A stretch of 64,000 nucleotides of DNA from Anaerolineae bacterium (GCA_019637615.1 JAHBVJ010000017.1:121802-185801); one strand, 5' to 3'. Counted from the stretch's first letter, positions 35,959 through 46,232 are shown. Translations and numbers: made by a program. Notes: a model not told the origin generated them from the sequence alone.

Positions 35959-38142
35959 GTGCCTATCAAGGTGGATCACGGCTTGCCTTTTTCAACGTCC
36001 AATCGAATCGCGCTTGGGGTATGCGTGGGCTTCATGCTGCTGGCGGTTGGCTATGCGTCGGTGACGCCAGCCTTTGAAGCGCCGGATGAAGCCTCGCATT
36101 TCCTATACGCGCATAACATCCTGCAAACACACGCGCTGCCTGTGCTGGAAGACCGCGCCACGGTGTTCGCCAGCCAGTCCACGCAGCGGCATCATCCGCC
36201 GCTGTACTACCTGATCGGCGCGGTGCTCATGTCGTGGACGAACCGCGCCGACCTCGACAGCTATTTGCAACCGAACCCGTATGCCTCGATTGGCACGGTG
36301 ACGGTGAACAACCAGAATGCCTATCTGCATCCGCTTGCATCTACGGGGGACACGGATACTGCCGTCTGGATCATGCGCCTGTTCAGCATTAGCTTGAGCA
36401 CGGTCACGTTGTGGTTCGTCTATCGGATCGGCTGTCTTGCCTTTCACAGCGCGTCCATCGGCTTGACGGCGATGCTGTTCACGGCCTGCATCCCGCAGTT
36501 CATCTTCATCAGCGCCAGCGTCAACAATGACAATCTGGTGACGCTGCTATATACCATCGGGCTGTATTACGCCGTCAAGCTGTGGCAGCAGCGCGAGATC
36601 GCACGGCGCGATACGTTCCTCATCAGCGCTGTGCTGGCGGCAATCGCGTTCAGTAAGCTAACTGGGCTGTCGCTGTTCGCGGTTATCTATGGCGTGACGG
36701 TGGTCGGATGGATCACTAAACGCTTTTCTGCGCGTGCCGTCCTCCGCTTAATAGCCGTCTCGCTGATGGTGGCAGGTATATTCAGCGGCTGGTGGTATCT
36801 GCGAAACTGGCAGTTGTACGGCGATCCGCTGGCGCTGCAAGCCACCCTCGCCATCTGGGGACGCGGCTATTCCACTATTAGCCAATCTGAAATGTATGCG
36901 ATCTGGGAGTCGTTCTGGCTGATACTCGGCAATTTCAACATTCGCGGCCCCGAATGGCTGTATGTCTACGCAAACGGCGTCACGCTCGTAGGCATGATCG
37001 GTGCTGCGCTGCTGTTCTTACGGGCGCGGGCGTCGCGCCCTGTGATCGCATTTTTAGCGCTAATCTGGTTAGGCATCGTAGCCAGCGTGTTGATCGCGAC
37101 ACGCCAGATCAACATCTCGCAAGGGCGTCTGTTGTTTCCGGCGATAGCGGCGTTTACGTGCCTGCTGGCGGTGGGTTGGCATACGCTGTTGAGGCGCGTC
37201 GGCAAGCTCATGTTGTTGAGTCCAATCGTCGGACTGGCCTTGTTCGTGCCCACGCAGATTCTGCGCCCCGCCTACATGCCGCTGATTGCTGTTGAATCAC
37301 TGCCAAGCTCGGCGCATCCCCTCGATGTAGTTGCTGACGCATTGCAGATTCACGGCTACGAACTCGTCTCCAAGTCGATTGCAGCGGATGGCGTCATCGG
37401 ACTACGGCTGTATTTGTCCGGCGAACATCGCGACAATCCCCGCCTCTACGTCAAGGCGCTGGACACGGCGACATCGACCATCGTCGGCACGCTGGACGTG
37501 TACCCCGGCATGGCACCGACCAATGTCACTTCGGATGTGAACGGCCTATTTCGCGCGGACATCCGAGTGCGCATCGATGCGTCCAGTTTGCGCACTCCGA
37601 CACAAATTAATCTGGTGCTCGGCTGGAATGCCGGAGAACATTATCTCCCCTTGATGGATGGCACGAAGCCGCTGGAAACGCTGATGATCGACGGGCCAGC
37701 GTGGGCCAATGTCCCGCCGCCAGCGCCGCCGGATGCGCGCGTCAATGTCACGTTTGGCGACAGTATTCGACTGGTAGGTTATACGCTGTCTCCCCGGACG
37801 CCAGTGGCAGGCGACACGCTTACGCTCGTGCTGCATTGGCAGTGCGATCAGCCAATCACCGAACCGTTGAGCGCGGCAGTCGGTCTACTGGACACCAACA
37901 AACAGATCGTCGTCCAAGCCGACGGCATTCCCGCAGGCTATCCTACCACGGCGTGGCAGTGCGGGCGGGAGTTCACCGATACACGCACCATGCGGCTACC
38001 GTCTTCTGCGCAGGCTGGCGACTACACGCTGTACGTAGGTTGGTACCACCTCAGTGATGGATCGCGGTTAGCAGCGCGCGGCGATCACATCATCGAGTCG
38101 GACAATCTGTTTGAGATCGGCGTTACCGTCACTCAACCGTAG
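35959..38142 (+). CDS. GT-C fold membrane glycosyltransferase-like protein
   Basis: 727 residues, GTG start. About ten membrane segments between 14 and 440. The first outer loop has the GT-C hallmark PAFEAPDEASHFLYAHNI, an acidic pair that in this superfamily lies at the active site, followed by RHHPPLYYLIGA as in DUF2142/PMT-like proteins. Residues 450-727 form two extracytoplasmic beta domains with a shared opening (IHGYELVSKSIAADG; LVGYTLSPRTPVAGDTL). It would transfer a sugar from a polyprenyl phosphate to lipid, glycan or protein outside the cell. Acceptor unknown. Confidence 0.8.
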   Translation: MPIKVDHGLPFSTSNRIALGVCVGFMLLAVGYASVTPAFEAPDEASHFLYAHNILQTHALPVLEDRATVFASQSTQRHHPPLYYLIGAVLMSWTNRADLDSYLQPNPYASIGTVTVNNQNAYLHPLASTGDTDTAVWIMRLFSISLSTVTLWFVYRIGCLAFHSASIGLTAMLFTACIPQFIFISASVNNDNLVTLLYTIGLYYAVKLWQQREIARRDTFLISAVLAAIAFSKLTGLSLFAVIYGVTVVGWITKRFSARAVLRLIAVSLMVAGIFSGWWYLRNWQLYGDPLALQATLAIWGRGYSTISQSEMYAIWESFWLILGNFNIRGPEWLYVYANGVTLVGMIGAALLFLRARASRPVIAFLALIWLGIVASVLIATRQINISQGRLLFPAIAAFTCLLAVGWHTLLRRVGKLMLLSPIVGLALFVPTQILRPAYMPLIAVESLPSSAHPLDVVADALQIHGYELVSKSIAADGVIGLRLYLSGEHRDNPRLYVKALDTATSTIVGTLDVYPGMAPTNVTSDVNGLFRADIRVRIDASSLRTPTQINLVLGWNAGEHYLPLMDGTKPLETLMIDGPAWANVPPPAPPDARVNVTFGDSIRLVGYTLSPRTPVAGDTLTLVLHWQCDQPITEPLSAAVGLLDTNKQIVVQADGIPAGYPTTAWQCGREFTDTRTMRLPSSAQAGDYTLYVGWYHLSDGSRLAARGDHIIESDNLFEIGVTVTQP

Positions 38143-38161
38143 TGCGTTGGGTTACGTGGGA

Positions 38162-38848
38162 TTAGAAAGACAAGCCGAGTTCATCTCTCAAGGCGGTTTG
38201 TCCCGCTGCCGTCAGCAGCACGCCACGCGTATTGGGGATACGCGTTAGCCATGCCTGCGCAAACAGATGATCGGTGATGGCCGTCCCGACCGCCCCGCCG
38301 ATATGCAAGCGGCGTTCGCTCCAATCCACGCATGGACGCGCGAACGGGCGGCGGCTGTGTTGCAGCGCCAGCACATCGATGCCCCATTGTTGCAGCCACG
38401 CCACCCCCGCTTGAGTCGGTTCGCAGCAGTCAGGCTCAAGGCGAAAGTAATCATGCTCGACTAATGCTTGTGCCAGTGCGACGCCCAATTTGCCTGCCAG
38501 ATGGTCGTAGCAGGTACGCGCCCGCCGCAGCGCTTCGACCTGCTTACCTTCGCGCAGCGAACGCACCTTTCCCAGTGGCGCGATGCTGGATAGCGCTTCT
38601 AGGACTTGTGCGACTTCGGGGCTGCGCAGAGCAAAGTAACGATGTCTGCCGGAAACCGTCACCGTAAGCAGCCCGTATTCGACCAACTTGGCGAGATGAC
38701 TGCTGGCGGTTTGCGGCGAAATGCGCGCACAGTAGGCGAGTTCGCCCGCTGGCAGCGAGTGCCCGTGCATCAGCGCCATCAACATGGCGGCGCGGGCAGG
38801 TTCCCCGATCAGCGCGGCGATGGTGGCGATGTCTGGTTCGGCTGGCAT
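38162..38848 (-). CDS. ArsR-type winged-helix regulator
   Basis: 228 residues from ATG 38848 (GGAGA upstream; the open frame to 38926 adds an unlikely Arg-rich leader). The helix-turn-helix at about 5-90 reads IGEPARAAMLMALMHGHSLPAGELAYCARISPQTASSHLAKLVEYGLLTVTVSGRHRYFAL, split here only for recognition. The C-terminal 130 residues (CYDHLAGKLGVALAQALVEHDYFRLE; VDWSERRLHIGGAVG) are typical of long ArsR relatives near metabolite or drug genes. Two Cys in EPDCCEPT could bind metal. Target unknown; it converges on the GT-C gene. Confidence 0.82.
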   Translation of the reverse strand: MPAEPDIATIAALIGEPARAAMLMALMHGHSLPAGELAYCARISPQTASSHLAKLVEYGLLTVTVSGRHRYFALRSPEVAQVLEALSSIAPLGKVRSLREGKQVEALRRARTCYDHLAGKLGVALAQALVEHDYFRLEPDCCEPTQAGVAWLQQWGIDVLALQHSRRPFARPCVDWSERRLHIGGAVGTAITDHLFAQAWLTRIPNTRGVLLTAAGQTALRDELGLSF

Positions 38849-38972
38849 GTGGTATCTCCCATTTCTACACACCCATAGTATACGACGCCGATAATTCGAG
38901 CTACATCGAAGTAAAAGGTACATCAAGGAGCATAGCTATTAGGCGTTGATATGCTAGACTGTGATGAATGCT

Positions 38973-39902
38973 TTACTTTAGCTGGAGAAGTAACCCTACC
39001 ACCTTAAGATTGAAGTGTTCTGGCAGCCATACAGGATGAACAGGACTTTGGTGGCTATCAGTGAGGAGCACAAGCTCACCCGTGTTTACGTCCGCAATGA
39101 AAATTTCCGCGTTCCGGTTGCGCCACGACTGGAAGGCAATTTGTCGTCCGTCCGGTGACCAGACCGGATTTTGGTCGGTGAAGTGATGTGCCGAGAGGTT
39201 ACGCAGCCGTCCACTAGCTAAATCGAGGGTATATACCTCGCGGTTACCGTCGCGTTCTGACGTGAATGCTAACTGATGCCCATCGGGCGACCATGTTGGT
39301 TCCGTGTCCTCGCCGGGAAAATGGGTCAAGTTAGAAAGAGATTGCGATGCTAACGTAAGGACGTAGATATCCTGATCGCCATTACGCCAAGAAGAAAAGG
39401 CAATCTGACGCCCATCGGGCGACCACGCCGGGTCTTGGTCTACGCCTTTATTCCGCGAGAGGTTTTGTTCGACGCCGGTGAGGATATCCCGCACATAAAT
39501 TTCGCTGTTGCCATCACGCCAAGACACAAAGGCGATTCGCTGCCCGTCGGGAGACCACACTGGATGCTCATCTGCACCGGAATTATCCGTCAGTCTACGA
39601 AGGGGATTTCCCTCCGCACACACAAGATAAATATCACGATTGCCGTCACGCTCCATATCAAAGGCAATCTGTTGCCCATCGGGCGACCACGCAGGTAAAC
39701 CCTGAATATTAGGATAGTATCCAATGGAATAGGATGTATATAGTCCCATATCCGCAAGGTAAACTTGGTAATTTCGGTCGGTTTGCGAGAAGAACACGAG
39801 CATGGTGCCAGATGCAACCGCGCGATCCCATACCGACACTGAACTCACTATCACGACACTCGCAGCCCATAGGCTGACACCCCATCGTAGAATCTGGCGC
39901 AT
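38973..39902 (-). CDS. Secreted TolB-like beta-propeller (PD40 repeats)
   Basis: 309 residues with a signal peptide (about 7-31) and six PD40/WD40-like units, each with WSPDGxQIAF followed by GNxxIYV/L (WSPDGQQIAF, WSPDGQRIAF, WSPDGRQIAF, WSPDGHQLAF). This is a six-bladed propeller of the TolB C-terminal type, acting outside the membrane, probably in protein binding. No peptidase domain is attached. It follows the LuxR-type gene on the same strand, 77 bp on. Confidence 0.85.
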   Translation of the reverse strand: MRQILRWGVSLWAASVVIVSSVSVWDRAVASGTMLVFFSQTDRNYQVYLADMGLYTSYSIGYYPNIQGLPAWSPDGQQIAFDMERDGNRDIYLVCAEGNPLRRLTDNSGADEHPVWSPDGQRIAFVSWRDGNSEIYVRDILTGVEQNLSRNKGVDQDPAWSPDGRQIAFSSWRNGDQDIYVLTLASQSLSNLTHFPGEDTEPTWSPDGHQLAFTSERDGNREVYTLDLASGRLRNLSAHHFTDQNPVWSPDGRQIAFQSWRNRNAEIFIADVNTGELVLLTDSHQSPVHPVWLPEHFNLKVVGLLLQLK

Positions 39903-39979
39903 CGTCGTTTCCTTTCTCTGAAAAGGATTGATGCACTTATCCTGACGGTAAACGGTGAGGGTTGTCTTCTAACGAGGGT

Positions 39980-42400
39980 TTATTCGAGGAGTTTATTTTC
40001 TAGCAGACGAAGTTCTTTAGCGCGGTTGACTGCTTGCACACGGTTGCTCACGCCGAGCTTGCCAAAAATGCTGTTGGTGTGGGCTTTGATTGTGCCTGTA
40101 GCGACAATAAGCTGCGCGGCGATCTGCGGGTTGCTCAACCCGTCAGCCATCAGCCGCAGCACGTCGAATTCGCGAGGGGTAAGAGGTTCAGTTAACGTCT
40201 GAGCGTTAATTTGTAAGGGGTGTATGGCTTGTTGCGGCATGGCTTCATCTTGAAGCGCGTAAGCAATAACTTGCTCCCACGTCATCTCCTGCCCTTCAGC
40301 CCAAGCTGCAATGAAGGCTGCTTCGCCTAATCGGGCACGCACAGCATCGACATCGCGGTCAAGAATTTCGACTAGAGGGCGAAATTTGGAATCATAAGTG
40401 CTCGACTTAAGGGCGGCGTTGACGGCACCCAGTAGTGTTGCTGCTTGATGATGTTTCCCAAGCGCTGCGGCTAGGCTTCCCATCCCCGCCATCACAAAAA
40501 CATCTAGGTTGTGGAATACCCCTCGTCCTCGTCCGAGGCGCAGAGTTTCCTCGAAGCAAGCACGAGATCGTGCGTAATTCCCGTGAGAACGTTCGACGTC
40601 AGCGAGCAGTGCAAGCGCGTACCCTTCCCCATGCACATCCCGTATTTCTTGGAACAGTGATACGCTTTCTTGGTAGAGTGTTATGACTTGGTCAGGATGA
40701 TGTTGTTCGCACCATAAAGACAACCCCAAGAGACAAAGTCCCCAAGCAGTTGCGTTCCGATCCCCTGCTCTCCGGTCATCGATTAGCGCTTGTTCCAATA
40801 GGTCTTGGGCATAAGCGTAATCGTATTGCTCAATCGCAAGAGCCGCGCGCCGTCTACGTGCATGACTTAGACCAAAAGAGTCTTTCAATTCGCGGAATAT
40901 TTGCAGGCTTTCCTCTAGCATGGGTACGGCTTGATCGAAGTATTGATAGGACCCAGTGAAGTAGGCAATGGCGGAAAGTGACCATGCGATATTCCATCTA
41001 TCATTTATATCGCGAGCTAATTGCAAGGCTTGTTGTCCCCATATAGTCCCCTGAGGCTCGTAACTTAACTGACGGGCGAGGTCACTCGCGCGATGGAGCG
41101 CTTTGGCATGTATAGAGGGCGTGGCAAAGCGACCAACTGGTAATAGTTTTTCATACCATGTTAACCCCTCGTTGAGATGTCCTCGCATCTCCCAGACCCA
41201 TCTCAGTGCTCCGACGATTCGCAGCCCCTTATCTGCTTCTTCGTTGCTCAACGCCCAAGCGAGCGCTGCCCGCAGGTTATCCATCTCGGCTTCTTGGCGG
41301 TCATACCACACAACTTGTTCGCGACCGTAGGCGTGCGCCTCGCCGTTCTCCGCCAAGTTCACGAAGTACTCTAAATGTCGTTGCGTGGTAGCGATCGTTT
41401 CACCCGCTTCCCCAAGCTTATCCGCCGCATACTGCCGCAGTAGTTCGTGCATATCCCAACGCCCTGTCGGGTTCACCCGAATCAGCGACTTATCTACCAA
41501 TCCCGCCAGTGCGGTCAGCGTGGCCCCGGCTACTGCGTCCGCCGCTTCTCGATCAAAGCCGCCGCGAAACACCGACAACCGCATCATGGCATCCTGTTCC
41601 TTTTCCGATAGCAACTGCCACGACTGCTCAAACACCGTTCGCAGACTGCGATGCCGTTCCGGAATGTTTCGCAGCGGGCTAGTCAGAAAATCCAAACTGC
41701 GCCCCATCTGCTCCGTGATCTGCTGACAGGTCATCGCCCGCAACCATGTGGCTGCCAATTCGATCCCCAGCGGCATTCCTTCCACCTGCTGGCAAATTTG
41801 TCTCACTGCGTCGGCATTTGGCGTAAACGAAAACTCTGCTTGAGCTTGGCGGGCACGTAGGATAAACAACTGCACCGCACTGTAACTATTTATTGCCTCT
41901 GTCGTCTGATCATCAGGAAATGGTAGTCCTTGCAGCGTCAGTGTCCATTCTTCCTGCACATTGAGCCGTTCGCGCGAGGTCGCTAGAATTTTCACAGAGG
42001 TAGCCGACGCAAGAATCTCAGTGAGCAGGTCTACCCCCGCCAGCAAATGCTCGAAGTTATCCATCACCAGCAGCAGATGCTTATCGCGCAGATAGTTGAT
42101 GATATGCAGACGGGAATTCTCTGCGCTAAGAAAGGTGATTTTGAGCGCGCTGGCGATAGCGGACGGCAGTAATTCCGTCGAGTTGACGCCTTGGAGAGGA
42201 ACAACATGGACACCGTGAGGGAAATTGGCGTCTTGATCGGCAGCCGCTTGAAGCGCAAGCCGCGTTTTCCCGATGCCGCCGGGACCGACTAGATTTAGCA
42301 AGCGACAGGCGGGATCTGCCAACAAAGTCGCAATATGACTAAGTTCTTGTGTGCGACCAATAAACATCGTCGATTGAACAACAGATTGATGTTCAGGCAT
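39980..42400 (-). CDS. STAND ATPase transcriptional regulator with LuxR helix-turn-helix
   Basis: 806 residues. NB-ARC-like NTPase at about 15-320: Walker A GPGGIGKT, Walker B LLLVMDNFEHLL, sensor VKILATSRE and GMPLGIELAATWL. TPR-like helices at about 350-720 (EQALIDDRRAGDRNATAWGLCLLGLSLW). LuxR/GerE helix-turn-helix at about 735-795 (LTPREFDVLRLMADGLSNPQIAAQL; GTIKAHTNSIFGKLG). It is an ATP-dependent signal-gated activator of the MalT/LAL type. Catalytic motifs are intact, unlike the protein at the left edge. A CCCGTCT/AGACGGG inverted repeat lies in the divergent promoter region. Confidence 0.9.
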   Translation of the reverse strand: MPEHQSVVQSTMFIGRTQELSHIATLLADPACRLLNLVGPGGIGKTRLALQAAADQDANFPHGVHVVPLQGVNSTELLPSAIASALKITFLSAENSRLHIINYLRDKHLLLVMDNFEHLLAGVDLLTEILASATSVKILATSRERLNVQEEWTLTLQGLPFPDDQTTEAINSYSAVQLFILRARQAQAEFSFTPNADAVRQICQQVEGMPLGIELAATWLRAMTCQQITEQMGRSLDFLTSPLRNIPERHRSLRTVFEQSWQLLSEKEQDAMMRLSVFRGGFDREAADAVAGATLTALAGLVDKSLIRVNPTGRWDMHELLRQYAADKLGEAGETIATTQRHLEYFVNLAENGEAHAYGREQVVWYDRQEAEMDNLRAALAWALSNEEADKGLRIVGALRWVWEMRGHLNEGLTWYEKLLPVGRFATPSIHAKALHRASDLARQLSYEPQGTIWGQQALQLARDINDRWNIAWSLSAIAYFTGSYQYFDQAVPMLEESLQIFRELKDSFGLSHARRRRAALAIEQYDYAYAQDLLEQALIDDRRAGDRNATAWGLCLLGLSLWCEQHHPDQVITLYQESVSLFQEIRDVHGEGYALALLADVERSHGNYARSRACFEETLRLGRGRGVFHNLDVFVMAGMGSLAAALGKHHQAATLLGAVNAALKSSTYDSKFRPLVEILDRDVDAVRARLGEAAFIAAWAEGQEMTWEQVIAYALQDEAMPQQAIHPLQINAQTLTEPLTPREFDVLRLMADGLSNPQIAAQLIVATGTIKAHTNSIFGKLGVSNRVQAVNRAKELRLLENKLLE

Positions 42401-42482
42401 GGCGAGACCTCGTTATATGATCACTCGCTGTACCTCGGACTGAGAATAGTATATATCAAGATTGCCAACAGATGCTTCAGTT

Positions 42483-42516
42483 CCCGTCTTGCTGCGCATC
42501 GTTTACCGCAGACGGG
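42483..42516. promoter_or_regulatory. Inverted repeat in the LuxR/APH divergent region
   Basis: CCCGTCT(T)GC / GCAGACGGG with one bulged base and a 14-nt spacer, between the LuxR-type start (42400) and the kinase-like start. Possible operator. Confidence 0.4.
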
Positions 42517-42612
42517 ATACACTCGTTTGAAACCGCCCGATTCAGGTATTTCCGAACGCTGAACTCTGAGATATCGGGATAATATTCATGTATAGCATGG
42601 GGACGATTGCCT

Positions 42613-43605
42613 ATGATGACACTCCGTTTGATGACAACACTGATTGATACACTGCATGACGGCGAGAGCCAGATCGCCAACCAGATCGCCGCGCCGTGGG
42701 AGCCTGATGCTGGCAGTGTGCGATTTTTCCGTGCCAGCGCTAACTTCCTATTCACGATGACGATTGCGGATCAGCCCTATATGCTGCGCTTCAACCATGC
42801 CGACGAGCGCACCAGCGACACGATTCGGGCGGAAGTCGATTACCTGCACTTCCTCGCGGACGAAGGTATCGACGTTCCACGCATACTGCGCTCCAAGGCG
42901 GGCAGCTACGTCGAGAGCATTTCCACCGAGCTAGGCACGTTCCACGCAGTCGTGTTTGAGCGCATGATGGGCCCACAGCGCGAGCTTGACGAATTGACCA
43001 CCGATGGCTTCGTGACGTGGGGCGCAGCGTTGGGAAAGCTCCATAACGCTGCGCAGCGCTATCACGGCACAGGCCGCTCGGCGTGGCAGGATCACCTTGC
43101 GTGGGTCGCGGCGAGTTTGCCAGCCGATGAGCAGAGCGCACGGCGTGCATTGAGCAAGTTGCAAGGTGAACTGAACAAATTGCCGGTCACACCGCAGAAT
43201 TTCGGCCTGATCCACTATGATTTCGAGTTGGACAATGTGCTCTGGAATGCGCACGGCTTAAGCATCATCGATTTTGACGACTGTGCGCACTACTGGTTCA
43301 TCGCGGATGTCGCCTACGCCTTGCGCGATCTGGCAGATGACAGCGCCGACCAAGTCGATCTGGCTGACGTGCGGTTGGCGGCGTTCATCGAGGGCTATCG
43401 TACGGCGCGGGAGCTTTCCCAATCCGAGTTAGCGTTGATTCAGTTGTTTCTACGTGTACATCACCTGATCTTGCTCACCAAGCTCCGACGGACGCTCAAC
43501 CTTGAGCAACAGGCCGATGAATCATCGTGGGTGACTAACCTGCACCAGAAATTACTCGCGAGGATTCAGCGTTACCGTGAAGAATTGGCAGCCTACGCAA
43601 ACTGA
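42613..43605 (+). CDS. APH-family phosphotransferase-like protein
   Basis: About 330 residues from the ATG at 42613 (ATG 42616 and 42631 are also possible). Protein-kinase-like fold: ANFLFTMTIADQPYMLRFNHAD in the N-lobe, catalytic loop GLIHYDFELDNVLW (HxD and Asn), and metal Asp in IIDFDDCAHYWFIADVAYAL. This family includes aminoglycoside, choline and homoserine kinases. Chromosomal single copies are usually small-molecule kinases, so drug resistance should not be assumed. Confidence 0.82.
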   Translation: MMTLRLMTTLIDTLHDGESQIANQIAAPWEPDAGSVRFFRASANFLFTMTIADQPYMLRFNHADERTSDTIRAEVDYLHFLADEGIDVPRILRSKAGSYVESISTELGTFHAVVFERMMGPQRELDELTTDGFVTWGAALGKLHNAAQRYHGTGRSAWQDHLAWVAASLPADEQSARRALSKLQGELNKLPVTPQNFGLIHYDFELDNVLWNAHGLSIIDFDDCAHYWFIADVAYALRDLADDSADQVDLADVRLAAFIEGYRTARELSQSELALIQLFLRVHHLILLTKLRRTLNLEQQADESSWVTNLHQKLLARIQRYREELAAYAN

Positions 43606-43625
43606 GTGACGGCCTTTGTGCGTGC

Positions 43626-44183
43626 TCATGCCGATTCTGCATGGGAGAGCAGCGGGCGCACCTCGGCTAACTTGGCGCGTAAGGCGTCCACGAGCGTGAT
43701 AGGCCACACGTGATAATCATTGCCGTGCGTGCGGAACACCAGCCAGAATTGCTCGTCTTGGCGGAACAGAAACAGTTCGACGCGGCGCATCGTAGGATTG
43801 CGCGGATGATGATCGATGCGCCCGTAGCCATGCACAAATTCACCCGCTGTCATCTTGAGCATGTTACGGACAGCCCAACCAAATTGAATCGCTCCATCGG
43901 GAAACGCGGCAGTGTGATATTTCACTTTGTCGGTGATGTTGTTCAGAATGCGTTCCAGCGGATAGGTGTCTTGCAGGAAAAGATATAGGCGTTGCTTGGT
44001 AGTCGTCCGCGCGACATGACGATCAAGGGTCAGGCGCAGGCAGTACATATTGTTGCGGCGGCACAATGCTAACTTGCTGGTGAACCGTTCGCTACCTGCC
44101 CGCACCTCATCGATCACGCCGAAATCTTTGATCACGAACGTGTCGCTCTGCTTGGTAAACCACCATACAATTGCCTTGATCAT
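43626..44183 (-). CDS. Unknown protein
   Basis: 185 residues from ATG 44183, which has GGAGG ten bases upstream; a TTG at 44207 is an alternative. Starts MIKAIVWWFTKQSDTFVIKDFG. Alpha/beta composition, no membrane segment, Arg-rich (RRNNMYCLRLTLDRHVARTTTKQRLYLFLQD). I recognise no domain. It ends 20 bp from the convergent APH gene. Confidence 0.6.
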   Translation of the reverse strand: MIKAIVWWFTKQSDTFVIKDFGVIDEVRAGSERFTSKLALCRRNNMYCLRLTLDRHVARTTTKQRLYLFLQDTYPLERILNNITDKVKYHTAAFPDGAIQFGWAVRNMLKMTAGEFVHGYGRIDHHPRNPTMRRVELFLFRQDEQFWLVFRTHGNDYHVWPITLVDALRAKLAEVRPLLSHAESA

Positions 44184-44320
44184 GCCGAATGGCCTCCGCA
44201 GACTCAACCCTCTTACGTTATATACGAAAAACTCCTGTAGAAGTTAGCAAATGTTTTAAGGCGTATTGTAATGACTTAATCGCGCCATCTGAGCTTGGGA
44301 AAGTACACAAGTCCGTCAGC

Positions 44321-45278
44321 TCAACGCGCCAACCGGAAAACCGCGACCTGCCCCGCTTGTTTGGGCAGCGTACGCGCCCCGCTCAGGCGAATCGAGACCA
44401 GTCCACCGATGACAGCTCCCACGAGCAAGGTAATCCCCAATACGAACGCCAGCATCAAGCCATACAGAGCGGAAATGTGCGTAGTGACTGACCACAGCAT
44501 ATAGGGCGCGGCAAGCCGCGAGATAGCCGAGGTGCCCAAATCCGCCATCGACATGGCGGCGTGGGTGAAGATGGCATAGGGATTTCTGAAATCGAGCGTG
44601 CCATCTAGCAAGGCCTGCATGGCGCTGACGACCAGCGGCATCAGGCGCAGCACCGCCGCCGTGAGGATCGCTGCGATGTTGTTGCGGGTCAGGAAGGCCA
44701 GCGTCACGCCGAGCGCGGTACACAGCAGAATTTCGAGCACGGTCAGCAGTACCGCCGCAATAACTGCCGTCACTGCCGCCCACGGTATCCAACTGAAAAA
44801 TACGTAACTTTCCGGGTAGGGTTGGTACGTGCTAGGCGGGCCAAAGGCCGAGACGATGTAGCCTGCGAATCGCGTAGTGATCCCTAGCATGGAGAGGGGC
44901 AGCATCGCCAGCCGCACCGCACCCAAGGCAAACATCCACGGCGCGGCGATGCGTAAGGCCGCACGCCAATTGCCGAAGTACAGCCGCCGCACGCCGATCC
45001 CCGTCAGCACTAGCGATTCCCATGTGGGCGAGGTGAACTCACGGCTGGCGACGCTTGCGCCCGCCCAGATCGCGCGGATGGCGACCGCCGCGTTGACCAC
45101 CCACAAATTGGGTAGCCGCTTCACGGGTTGGCGCTTCAGGATCGTTGAGCGATTCCGTCAAGGCGACCAGCACCGCCAGCAGCAAGACTAACCCCGCCAA
45201 GCGCCCGATCCATCGCCACGGCGATTGCGTGCGTCGTTCGCGGAGTCGTTCTCTCCAAATGATGGGATTTACCGTCAT
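44321..45278 (-). pseudogene. ABC-2-like multi-pass permease, broken by a +1 frameshift
   Basis: Two overlapping reading frames together make one protein of about 318 residues. The first (ATG 45278) gives VNPIIWRERLRERR and a membrane segment up to SLNDPEAPT. The second continues from KRLPNLWVVNAAVAIRAI to the end. Removing one base of the GGG run at 45125-45127 joins them, and the joined product aligns along its length with the intact protein at 62324-63292 (shared NPI.W, TWESLVLTG, PWA, LLTVLEI/VM). It has about seven membrane segments and no adjacent ATPase gene. It may be a real pseudogene, a sequencing error or a slippage site. Confidence 0.75.
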
Positions 45279-45396
45279 GCGACCCCTTAAGCAGGTTGAC
45301 TCGACCTTCAAGCAACATGCTAATTAAAGCAGTCTCTTGGATCGATTTCAACCCGCGTTCACCGTTCTATCACATACTGTTATGCGGCTAGTAAGC

Positions 45397-46188
45397 TCAT
45401 TGATTCAAGTCGTAGATGATGCGCGATCCGTCTAGCGTCAGGTAGGGCGCGATGCTGTCGATCACGGTGGTGTGATCGCGGAACAGCGGCGCTAACCCGC
45501 CCGTCGCGATGATTTTGACGGTAGGTTCTGGCGGCATGGCATCCCGCAGCCGCTTGACTAAGCCTTCGATCAGGCCGACATAGCCCCAGAACAGGCCGCT
45601 CTGGATCGCTTCGGCAGTGTTGCGTCCGATGGGGCTGGCGGGTGGTTCGAGCTTGACTTTGTACAACTGCGCCGTGCGCCCGACCAGTGCATCCATCGAG
45701 ATGCCGATGCCGGGGGCGATGCTGCCACCGATGTAGTCACCGTTCGCTGCCACTACGTCGAAGGTGGTCGCCGTGCCGAAGTCGATCACGATGGCGGGGC
45801 CACCATACAGCGCATGGACAGCGGCGGCGTTCACGATGCGATCCGCGCCGACCTGATCGGGTTGATCGACATCGACTTTGATGCCTGTCTTGACGCGCGC
45901 CGACACCACCAGCGGCTCGACTTCGATGTAGTGATGCGACAGTTCGACAAAGGCGCTGGTCAGGGGCGGCACCACACTGGTGATGACTACATGCCCGATC
46001 ACGTCAAAGCTCAGATCGCGGTCATGCAGAAAGTTACGGATCAGGACGGCATATTCGTCCGGCATTTTTTCGTGTACCGTGCGTGCTCGCCAACTGTAGC
46101 GCCAAGCGCCATCATGCCAGATTCCGAAGTGAATGTTGGTGTTGCCCACGTCGATTGCTAATAACGCAGATTGCTTTTGAAGCCCCAT
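45397..46188 (-). CDS. coaX: Type III pantothenate kinase
   Basis: The 263-residue protein has ASKHA-fold motifs: LLAIDVGNTNIHFGIW (phosphate 1), VGADRIVNAAAVHALYGGPAIVIDFGTATTFDVV (adenosine and substrate region) and IGGSIAPGIGISMDAL. It phosphorylates pantothenate, the first step to coenzyme A, and is the usual form in Chloroflexota and many bacteria without CoaA. Catalytic Asp of DVGNTN and DFGTATT are present. It lies 44 bp after the carbamate kinase gene on the same strand. Confidence 0.95.
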   Translation of the reverse strand: MGLQKQSALLAIDVGNTNIHFGIWHDGAWRYSWRARTVHEKMPDEYAVLIRNFLHDRDLSFDVIGHVVITSVVPPLTSAFVELSHHYIEVEPLVVSARVKTGIKVDVDQPDQVGADRIVNAAAVHALYGGPAIVIDFGTATTFDVVAANGDYIGGSIAPGIGISMDALVGRTAQLYKVKLEPPASPIGRNTAEAIQSGLFWGYVGLIEGLVKRLRDAMPPEPTVKIIATGGLAPLFRDHTTVIDSIAPYLTLDGSRIIYDLNQ

Positions 46189-46232
46189 GATATTGTTGCT
46201 CTGATTTCTCCATGAATGCGACTAGACGAGGA

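Noticed and set aside
39980..42400. Second member of the left-edge conflict system
   Set aside because: It is STAND-type but has intact Walker motifs and a LuxR helix-turn-helix, and lacks the shared Gly/Asn motif; an ordinary LAL-type regulator explains it.
42613..43605. Antibiotic resistance gene (aminoglycoside phosphotransferase)
   Set aside because: Only the broad kinase-like fold is supported, composition matches the chromosome, and no mobile context is present; the same applies to 53882-54613.
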